A DNA stretch of 52,431 bases from an uncultured Myxococcales bacterium (GTDB lineage Bacteria > Myxococcota_A > UBA9042): contig CAIYBN010000030.1 of NCBI GenBank assembly GCA_903924465.1, positions 1 to 52,431 of the forward strand. The letters are read 5' to 3'. Below are positions 47,244-52,431 of the stretch, one piece after another. Below the pieces are notes generated by a model that was given only the letters and a program-made list of their open reading frames with translations, was not told where the DNA came from and did no database searches. The translations under genes were made by a program, and so were the position numbers. Numbering within the stretch: position 1 is the stretch's first letter; every line of letters begins with the position of its first letter.

Positions 47244-47783
47244 ATGCCTTTTTGCCAAAATTGCAAAAGCGATCAGTGCAACGCCGGTGACTTGTCCAAG
47301 CCTGCTGGCTGGGACGTGCGCGAGTGCCTGCGACGGACTGTTGCGCTGGGGAAAGCCGCGGAATCGCTCGCGGATGACTTGCTATTGCGCCTGGAGGCCG
47401 CGGAGAAGTCTGCCGCAGTCGACGCGGACCGGGCACAAGTCTACCGTGACAAATGGCAGTCGGCGGAAAGCGCGATGCGCGCCAGCGAGCGGTTCCGCTT
47501 GACGGACTCGTGGTCGCACCTGGAACACGCGAATGGCATTACCGAGAAGCTGCACGCGGCAGGGGCGAGTTTGGCCGCTGAAGTGCAGGCCAAGAACGCC
47601 AACTACATGACGTGGCTGGAGCAACGCAACGCTGCGCTTGATAGGGCTGAGGCGGCTGAGGCGAAGTTGGCGCGGTTGCGCGCCCTGATTGCGGAAACGC
47701 GCCCCATGTTCGACAGCAAGTATTTTGTCGAGAGCTTGGCGGACGACGTGCTGCTCATCCTCGACGATAAGGAGGCTCCATGA
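47244..47783 (+). CDS. Coiled-coil protein with N-terminal Cys motif, 179 residues
   Basis: MPFCQNCKSDQCNAGDLSKP begins with a CxxC...C zinc-ribbon-like motif, followed by long helices (LRLEAAEKSAAVDADRAQVY; AALDRAEAAEAKLARLRALI). This Cys head plus coiled coil is repeated in the next two genes. AAGGGGAG precedes the ATG. Function unknown. Confidence 0.7.
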   Translation: MPFCQNCKSDQCNAGDLSKPAGWDVRECLRRTVALGKAAESLADDLLLRLEAAEKSAAVDADRAQVYRDKWQSAESAMRASERFRLTDSWSHLEHANGITEKLHAAGASLAAEVQAKNANYMTWLEQRNAALDRAEAAEAKLARLRALIAETRPMFDSKYFVESLADDVLLILDDKEAP

Positions 47784-48292
47784 CAAGGATTTGCCCGCGA
47801 TGTAAAGACGTAGAGTGCGAGCGATGGGTCGCTCCGCGTACTTGGAAAAAAGACTTCGACTGTCTCGAGCGAACCGCCGCACGCGCTGAGGCGGCTGAGG
47901 CCGAGCGTGATGCGGCAAGGGCGCATTATCGCGCGGCAGATAGCGAGTGTGCGTCTACGATTGCTGACATGGTTCGATTGCGATCCAGCTTAGCCGAGTC
48001 CGGCACCGGATACTCGCAACAGACAGTGGACGCGATCGTCAAGGAGCGGGATGCGTTGCGGGCGAAGCTAGACTCGGAACGCTGGATCTCGGTCACAGAT
48101 CGGTTGCCAACCGTCCGCGTCAAGGTATTCGTGCGAATGGAGAAGCACGGCTTTTCTGTCGGTGAGCGGCGAGACGAGCCGGGTTGTCGCGCGTGGTACT
48201 GCGCCGGTTTTGGCTACGGCATCCAAGAGCCAGCGGACAAAGTGACACACTGGCGTCCATTCGACGCCGCCCGGGAGGCTTCCAATGGTTGA
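47780..48292 (+). CDS. DUF551-containing protein with Cys head and coiled coil
   Basis: A 170-residue protein. MTRICPRCKDVECERW (zinc-ribbon-like), a coiled coil (AARAEAAEAERDAARAHYRA), then WISVTDRLPTVRVKVFVRME and DKVTHWRPF, the defining ends of the DUF551 domain, common in phages and of unknown function. ATGA-coupled to its neighbour. Confidence 0.8.
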   Translation: MTRICPRCKDVECERWVAPRTWKKDFDCLERTAARAEAAEAERDAARAHYRAADSECASTIADMVRLRSSLAESGTGYSQQTVDAIVKERDALRAKLDSERWISVTDRLPTVRVKVFVRMEKHGFSVGERRDEPGCRAWYCAGFGYGIQEPADKVTHWRPFDAAREASNG

Positions 48293-48644
48293 CCAACTCT
48301 GCCCCGACTGTGGGCATGACATGTGCCGCGCGCACTGGCTGCACCTTGACGCGCATGGGCGCGTCGATAAAGCGTACACGCGCGTTGTGACCGCTGAGTG
48401 CCGCGAGCGCATGGGCAAGTTGATTGCTACACTGACTGCCCGCGCCCTTGCCGCCGAGAAGCAAGCTGCGGCGATTGCTGCACAGTTGGCGGAGATCACG
48501 GCTATGTGCGCGGAAAGTCTTGATGGTTCTGATGGCCTTAGCACTTCTGAGTCGCAATGGTCTATCGGATGGGACGAAGGTAACGACTCTATGGCAGCGG
48601 CAGTTGTCGCCATCATCGCCAAGCACGAGGTGGGAAATGTCTGA
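48285..48644 (+). CDS. Cys-head coiled-coil protein, 119 residues
   Basis: MVDQLCPDCGHDMCRAHWLH head, helical middle (KLIATLTARALAAEKQAAAI) and a C-terminal VVAIIAKHEVGNV that repeats in the next gene. It overlaps both neighbours by 8 bases. Function unknown. Confidence 0.7.
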   Translation: MVDQLCPDCGHDMCRAHWLHLDAHGRVDKAYTRVVTAECRERMGKLIATLTARALAAEKQAAAIAAQLAEITAMCAESLDGSDGLSTSESQWSIGWDEGNDSMAAAVVAIIAKHEVGNV

Positions 48645-49011
48645 ACGTTGCAAGAACTGCGATCGGCCCGAGGCGACGAACGAGACGGCGTTCCTGCCAA
48701 TCGGTCCCTACGTCAAACGAGATGACATCCCAGTGTGCTTCGCATACACGGAGCGCCTGCGCGCGCTGGAGCGGCTGGTGGAGGCGGACGAAGACGACGA
48801 CTTGGACTGGAATCGGCACGCGCTTTGGGAGCAGGCATCGGCCGATTGCCAAGAACACACCGTCAACTGGTACGAGGAGGCGTTGCGTCTGCGGGCTTGC
48901 ATCGCGGAGGTCAAGGCGGATGCGGAGGTGGGTATTCGCGTTGAAGGAAGCGGCGGAGGTCAAGCCGTCGACACCCTCGCAATCATCGCCAAGCACGAGG
49001 TGCAGCCATGA
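48637..49011 (+). CDS. Cys-head helical protein, 124 residues
   Basis: MSERCKNCDRPEATNETAFL head, acidic helical body (LERLVEADEDDDLDWNRHAL) and the C-terminal DTLAIIAKHEVQP tail shared in DNA with 48609-48632 and 30286-30318. ATGA-coupled to a small membrane protein. Function unknown. Confidence 0.7.
   Translation: MSERCKNCDRPEATNETAFLPIGPYVKRDDIPVCFAYTERLRALERLVEADEDDDLDWNRHALWEQASADCQEHTVNWYEEALRLRACIAEVKADAEVGIRVEGSGGGQAVDTLAIIAKHEVQP
48970..49002 (+). repeat. Direct repeat encoding TLAIIAKHEV
   Basis: Matches 30286-30318 at 32 of 33 bases. A shorter 24-base form lies at 48609-48632. Confidence 0.8.
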
Positions 49012-49202
49012 CCAGGGTGATTGACGGCCTGTTGGCGTTCCTGTTCGTCGTGTTCTTGCTTGTCACTTTTGAGGCGATCCGCGAGTGCCTGAATTGCTCG
49101 GGTGCGTGCGGACCGAATGAAACCGTGTCAACGGAGATCGGCGGCGCGTGTCGCTGCACGCCGTATCGCCGGTCGAGTCTGAAGTGCCGCGAGGGCGAGT
49201 GA
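49008..49202 (+). CDS. Small membrane protein with Cys-rich tail, 64 residues
   Basis: GLLAFLFVVFLLVTFEAI is one membrane helix at residues 7-24. The rest holds CLNCSGACG and CRCTP plus a final Cys, likely an oxidised or metal-bound periplasmic knot. ATGA-coupled to the preceding gene. Possibly a superinfection-exclusion peptide; unproven. Confidence 0.6.
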   Translation: MTRVIDGLLAFLFVVFLLVTFEAIRECLNCSGACGPNETVSTEIGGACRCTPYRRSSLKCREGE

Positions 49203-49233
49203 GTCCAGCGCGGCCAAATCGACATGCAGGAAG

Positions 49234-49262
49234 TTGACACGGCGTGTTGATGTTCCTAGAAT
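49234..49262 (+). promoter_or_regulatory. Near-consensus sigma70 promoter for methyltransferase operon
   Basis: TTGACA (49234-49239), 17-base spacer, TAGAAT (49257-49262). The best promoter match in the window, 33 bases upstream of the next ATG. Confidence 0.8.
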
Positions 49263-49294
49263 GCCTACATGCCGACGACGGCTTGGGGGATTCA

Positions 49295-49516
49295 ATGACG
49301 ACTGTTCACGATTCAGAAATGGCGAGCGCGGCGCGGGCCGCGAGTCCGATGGGCAAGGCGCGTGTCGCGCTTATTGCTGCGCGTGCGGCGCTAGACCTTG
49401 TGCCGATGCGGCCGCAGATTCAGGGCGTGGCGCAGCGCAGCATTGATGCCGCCCTGTTGGCGCTGGACTTGCAGGAGTCAATCGACTATCACCTTCCCAA
49501 ACAGGACGCGCAATGA
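49295..49516 (+). CDS. Small helical protein ahead of methyltransferase, 73 residues
   Basis: ATG behind TTGGGGGAT. MTTVHDSEMASAARAASPMG, then Ala/Leu-rich helices (ARVALIAARAALDLVPMRPQ). ATGA-coupled to the methyltransferase, which suggests a linked role. No family recognised. Confidence 0.65.
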   Translation: MTTVHDSEMASAARAASPMGKARVALIAARAALDLVPMRPQIQGVAQRSIDAALLALDLQESIDYHLPKQDAQ

Positions 49517-51141
49517 AATACCTGAGCGTGTGCAGCGGCATCGAGGCCGCGAGTGTGGCATGGGAGCCTTTGGGCTGGACGCCGATCGGCTTCAGTGAGA
49601 TTGATCCTTTCCCGTCTGCGGTTTTGGCGCATCGCTACCCGGACGTGCCCAATTTTGGCGACTTCACGGCCATCGACCCGGCAGACGTGGTTGAGGCCGA
49701 TGTTTTGATCGGCGGCACGCCTTGTCAGGCTTTCAGCGTAGCCGGTTTGCGCAAGTCGCTCGACGACGCGCGCGGCAATCTTTCCCTTTCTTTTGTGAGG
49801 CTTGCAGATGCAATTGACGATCTTCGGCTTGCTCGCGGAGCAAGCAATCTCCGAATCCTTTGGGAAAACGTGCCCGGAGTCCTCAGCACAAACGACAACG
49901 CATTCGGTTGTTTCTTGGGCGCACTTGCAGGATGCGATGACGCCATCGTCACGCCAGACGGGCGAAGCTGGCCAGACGCGGGTGTGGTTGATGGGCCGCG
50001 GCGAACCGTCGCTTGGCGCGTCCTTGACGCCCAGTGGTTCGGCGTGGCCCAGCGCCGCCGACGTGTGTTTGTGTACGCTGTCGGAGGTGCTGGAAGATGG
50101 GCCGCTGCCGACGCGCTACTACCTATCGGCGAAGGCGTGTCAAGGCATCCTCCGTCGCGCAGCAAAGCGCGGGAAGGCGTTGCCAGCACACTTACAAGTC
50201 GCACTCCGGGCGGCGGCGGCGTCGACACCAGAATGGAATGCGCAGGACTGATCTCTGCTACCGTGACGGCCAAGTGGGCGCGCGGAAGCGGCGGGCCGGC
50301 GGGTGACGAAGTCCAGAATCTGACGGTCGGCACTGTGTCGGCAAAGTCATGGGGTGGAGCGAGCTGGCAAGACAACGGCAACCTGCAAGTTGTGGCCTTT
50401 GACCCGACGCAGATCACGTCGATTGCCAACGGGAGCAATCCGCAACCCGGCGACCCGTGCCATACGCTCGCCAAAGGCGCGCATCCGCCGGCCGTTTGCT
50501 TTGAGGCCCGCATCGCCCGCAACGGCCGTGGCGCACCGTCCGATGTTGTGCCGCCGCTCAAGGCGCAGTCCGGCGAGACGGGAAAGGGCGATAGCGCGCC
50601 GTTGGTGGCGTATCAGGAAGTCGCCGGCACTTTGGGCGCACGCGGCAACCGTAGTCATACGGAGCTGGAAGGTCACGGAGCCTACATTGCCGAATCGATC
50701 TCATCCTTGACCACTAGGCCATACGCGGACAACAAGTCGCAAGATGACAAGTTGGTGGCGACGTTCCGGCAGTCCAGCATGACCGGGAAGGGCACCATAG
50801 GCTACGATGACGGCGACGTGGCCAAGCCCTGCAAGACACAAATGGACGGCCAGATGCTCCAGCAGAACATGGTAGTCCGCCGCTTGACGCCGCGCGAGTG
50901 TGAACGCTTGCAGGGCTTCCCGGACGACTGGACGCTGATCCCCGGCTGGAAGCGCTCGACCAAAAAGACAGCGGTGCTTGCGCTCGCCGCGTGGTACATG
51001 AAGATGAACCCGCATCTGACCGCGGAGAAAGCGTTGCTTTTCGCGTCACATCCTGACGGTCCGCGCTACAAGGCCGTCGGCAATAGCATGGCTGTGCCGG
51101 TCATCCGTTGGCTTGGCCGGCGCATCATGGGTGCCAAGTGA
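49513..51141 (+). CDS. C5-cytosine DNA methyltransferase (Dcm-like)
   Basis: A 542-residue protein. Motif I LSVCSGIEAASVAWEPLGW, motif IV IGGTPCQAFSVAG with the catalytic Cys (about 75), motif VI ILWENVPGV, motif VIII VAQRRRRVFVYA, a long variable target-recognition region, then RRLTPRECERLQGFPDDW and YKAVGNSMAVPVIRWLG (IX and X). It would methylate viral DNA against restriction. A second conserved frame is nested inside (49808-50251) without disturbing these motifs. Confidence 0.9.
   Translation: MKYLSVCSGIEAASVAWEPLGWTPIGFSEIDPFPSAVLAHRYPDVPNFGDFTAIDPADVVEADVLIGGTPCQAFSVAGLRKSLDDARGNLSLSFVRLADAIDDLRLARGASNLRILWENVPGVLSTNDNAFGCFLGALAGCDDAIVTPDGRSWPDAGVVDGPRRTVAWRVLDAQWFGVAQRRRRVFVYAVGGAGRWAAADALLPIGEGVSRHPPSRSKAREGVASTLTSRTPGGGGVDTRMECAGLISATVTAKWARGSGGPAGDEVQNLTVGTVSAKSWGGASWQDNGNLQVVAFDPTQITSIANGSNPQPGDPCHTLAKGAHPPAVCFEARIARNGRGAPSDVVPPLKAQSGETGKGDSAPLVAYQEVAGTLGARGNRSHTELEGHGAYIAESISSLTTRPYADNKSQDDKLVATFRQSSMTGKGTIGYDDGDVAKPCKTQMDGQMLQQNMVVRRLTPRECERLQGFPDDWTLIPGWKRSTKKTAVLALAAWYMKMNPHLTAEKALLFASHPDGPRYKAVGNSMAVPVIRWLGRRIMGAK
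49808..50251 (+). CDS. Nested overlapping gene inside the methyltransferase, 147 residues
   Basis: In another frame within the methyltransferase gene, an ATG at 49808 (TGAGG 7 bases upstream) opens a protein beginning MQLTIFGLLAEQ. It contains ISESFGKTCPESSA, then SAADVCLCTLSEVLED and RYYLSAKACQGILRRAAKRG. I recognise that series (S-L-S-x-I/V-L-E, YFLSxKACxGILRRAxKRGKxLP) from small proteins encoded beside or over phage cytosine methyltransferases. Because both frames carry recognisable family motifs, this is likely a real dual-coding region rather than a shadow. Function unknown, perhaps methyltransferase-related. Confidence 0.7.
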   Translation: MQLTIFGLLAEQAISESFGKTCPESSAQTTTHSVVSWAHLQDAMTPSSRQTGEAGQTRVWLMGRGEPSLGASLTPSGSAWPSAADVCLCTLSEVLEDGPLPTRYYLSAKACQGILRRAAKRGKALPAHLQVALRAAAASTPEWNAQD

Positions 51142-51344
51142 GCTGGCGTAAGGTGTCGTTTGCTGCTGACGTCGACGCGGAGGGCGCCTGTTCGGTTTGC
51201 GGCGACGACTACGCGGAGTGCGAGTGCCCTGGTCCGACGCAGGAATCGGACGACGGTACGCCTTTTGAGTATCGGACCGACGCGGACGGCGTCCTGTTGG
51301 CGCGCGATCCTTGTGAGAATCAAAAAAACGGAGAAAAGCCATGA
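51138..51344 (+). CDS. Small acidic Cys protein, 68 residues
   Basis: GTG start at a GTGA overlap. ACSVCGDDYAECECPG suggests a small metal-binding knuckle in an acidic protein. ATGA-coupled to the next gene. Function unknown. Confidence 0.6.
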   Translation: MSWRKVSFAADVDAEGACSVCGDDYAECECPGPTQESDDGTPFEYRTDADGVLLARDPCENQKNGEKP

Positions 51345-51613
51345 ACCTGCAAACGATTCACGTCAATCAGAAGATGGTAGAAGCAATCGACGACCTGTTT
51401 GCGACGGAGCTGGCGTATCTGCGCGAGCGCCTGACCGCCCGCGAGAACTTCCGCGACTCGTGGATAGACATGCCAGCGTTCCTGCGCAAACGTGACCCGG
51501 AACGGACCATTCGCGTCGTGGCGGATGCGCGGCGCGCGGGCGATACGCTCGACGCGGCGCGCATGAAATGCTGGCGCCTGTGGGTTATGCCGGTGCCGAT
51601 GGGGGTGTCATGA
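51341..51613 (+). CDS. Hypothetical helical protein, 90 residues
   Basis: Helical and charged (QKMVEAIDDLFATELAYLRE; ERTIRVVADARRAGDTLDAA), ATGA-coupled on both sides. No family recognised. Confidence 0.65.
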   Translation: MNLQTIHVNQKMVEAIDDLFATELAYLRERLTARENFRDSWIDMPAFLRKRDPERTIRVVADARRAGDTLDAARMKCWRLWVMPVPMGVS

Positions 51614-51855
51614 TCTTGCTCGGTCACGTTGCTACCCGCGCGCAACCGGACCGCGCCACCGCATCGCACGACTGGATAGCCAAGAAGGGCCGCCAGGCAC
51701 CGATGTGCGATCCGGACGGCGGCTTCCCGCCTGAGCTGTGGACGCTGCGCCCAGCGGTCGATACGGACCCCGCGTGCGAGTCCTGCCGCGTCAAGCGCGA
51801 GTTGCGTCACGCGGCGATGGCGGCGACACAGTGCATTCGGACGGTGCGCAAGTAA
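51610..51855 (+). CDS. Hypothetical protein, 81 residues
   Basis: MILLGHVATRAQPDRATASH, with a Pro/Trp middle (PPELWTLRP) and a CESC pair (DPACESCRVKRELRH). ATGA-coupled start. The 106 bases after it hold only a short GGCCGC/GCGGCC stem. Function unknown. Confidence 0.6.
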   Translation: MILLGHVATRAQPDRATASHDWIAKKGRQAPMCDPDGGFPPELWTLRPAVDTDPACESCRVKRELRHAAMAATQCIRTVRK

Positions 51856-51961
51856 CGCGAATGGCCGCCGCGACCCCGCGGCCAGCATCGACGCATCCCG
51901 CGGCGACGTGGCGCCTGTACGATGGCGCGGACCGGCACGGCAACCGGAAACGGAGAGACAC

Positions 51962-52222
51962 ATGGCGAGTCGAATGGAAGAAACGATGTTCAAGCCCCAG
52001 CATGATTGGAGTCACGCGGCGCCACCGCACAAGGTCGACGAGAACGGGCAGCGACTGGAACACTACGCGAAAGGGTGTCACGTCCTGTCCGCGTGCAAGT
52101 GCGGCATCCGGTCAATCGGCTTCAGTGACCGCAACGACGGCAAGCTGACCGCAATCCTGACGGACCCGCCAGAGGCCAACCGCGAATTTTGCCCGCTGAA
52201 CACGACGCGTTCCTGGCGCTGA
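51962..52222 (+). CDS. Hypothetical protein with CKCG motif, 86 residues
   Basis: ATG behind CGGAGAGA. MASRMEETMFKPQHDWSHAA, then GCHVLSACKCGIRSIGFSD, which may bind metal. Last gene before the terminator and right terminal repeats. No family recognised. Confidence 0.65.
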   Translation: MASRMEETMFKPQHDWSHAAPPHKVDENGQRLEHYAKGCHVLSACKCGIRSIGFSDRNDGKLTAILTDPPEANREFCPLNTTRSWR

Positions 52223-52245
52223 CAAGCGCGGCGGTCGGTCGACGA

Positions 52246-52296
52246 CGGCCGGGATCTGAGGCCGCGCGCTTCAGATCCCGGCCGTTGCCGTTTTTT
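52246..52296 (+). terminator. Rho-independent terminator at right end
   Basis: A 14-bp perfect stem, CGGCCGGGATCTGA (52246-52259) and TCAGATCCCGGCCG (52271-52284), with an 11-base loop, then TTGCCGTTTTTT. It stops plus-strand transcription before the terminal repeats. Confidence 0.9.
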
Positions 52297-52326
52297 GGGC
52301 GGTCAATCGGCGCACCCCTGCTGTGG

Positions 52327-52371
52327 TGCGGGGGGTTGCGGGGGGTTGTGCGGGGGGTTATGCGGGGGGTT
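52327..52371. repeat. Right terminal inverted repeat (telomere-like G-rich array)
   Basis: Exact reverse complement of 1-45: four G6 tracts in TGCGGGGGGTT-type units. The spacing of the four G-runs also fits an intramolecular G-quadruplex motif. Confidence 0.9.
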
Positions 52372-52431
52372 ATGTCTCAAAAAACGACGTGTATGTATTT
52401 GTTTTTGTTGATTTTGCGGGGGGTTGCGGGG
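52372..52431. repeat. Distal right end: AT-rich spacer and start of a second G-rich block
   Basis: A 42-base AT-rich spacer (contains GTATGTATTTGTTTTTG) is followed at 52414-52431 by another TGCGGGGGGTTGCGGGG, the opening of the block at 52327. The period would be 87 bases. The sequence stops inside this second block, so the end is probably incomplete. Confidence 0.75.

Noticed and set aside
1..52431. tRNA, rRNA, insertion sequences
   Set aside because: I saw no tRNA-like cloverleaf, rRNA motif or transposase gene while reading; a tRNAscan and ISfinder search would settle it.

Overview
The window is GC-rich, almost gap-free and compact: about 80 genes, most joined by ATGA, GTGA or TAATG overlaps, and no gene-free stretch over 300 bases. 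It looks like a complete or nearly complete genome of a bacterial virus or a virus-like linear plasmid. Both ends carry the same 45-base array of GCGGGGGGTT-type repeats in inverted orientation, with the G-rich strand pointing 3' towards each end. This suggests a linear molecule with telomere-like inverted terminal repeats, although a circular map cut inside an inverted repeat cannot be excluded. Sigma70-like promoters (TTGACA/G-17/18-TANNNT), lipoboxes, a candidate spanin pair and an SspB-like ClpXP adaptor point to a Gram-negative, probably proteobacterial host; this is inference.

Layout. (1) 83-1827, minus strand: an HTH/zinc-ribbon protein and an SF2 helicase. (2) 1930-26666, plus strand: a long virion module. 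It holds a coiled-coil membrane protein, a membrane-anchored transglutaminase-fold peptidase, a very basic Arg/Lys/RNP protein with a hydrophobic half, two pairs of paralogous beta-rich capsid-type proteins (5713/6454 and 7445/8009), many small proteins with a single terminal membrane anchor, two anchored peptidoglycan hydrolases (M15 peptidase, lytic transglycosylase), a repeat-built protein with NPSSGAKQRARG motifs, a GHKL ATPase fused to an HExxH metallopeptidase, a zinc-binding protein, and a DdrB-like ParB-superfamily protein. I see no terminase, portal, tape measure or tail-assembly gene. (3) 26698-28776, minus strand: a small operon headed by an excisionase-type HTH protein and including an SspB-like adaptor. 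(4) 28985-32767, plus strand: accessory genes (pentapeptide-repeat protein, Cys-rich lipoprotein, zinc ribbons, serine recombinase). (5) 32843-34749: spike or surface-type beta proteins, with one duplicated pair. (6) 34817-36860: lysis cassette (TM plus coiled coil, lipoprotein, small TM protein, PG-binding NlpC/P60 endolysin). (7) 37149-47065: replication and recombination (protein with an SSB-like acidic tip, DEDDh exonuclease fusion, second SF2 helicase, VRR-NUC nuclease, DnaN-like sliding clamp, adenine/N4-type DNA methyltransferase, primase-helicase). No DNA polymerase is visible, so host Pol III loaded on the viral clamp is the likely replicase. (8) 47244-52222: accessory genes, including a C5-cytosine methyltransferase with a second conserved protein nested in another frame. 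A strong terminator (52246-52296) closes the plus-strand genes before the right terminal repeats.

The most interesting reading is a tailless, probably membrane-containing virus of about 52 kb. Its ends are telomere-like, its virion proteins share an (R/K)xNP motif that might mark processing or sorting, and it encodes its own clamp plus several proteins with clamp-binding QxxLF motifs. The small-gene calls, virion architecture and processing model are inference from sequence alone.
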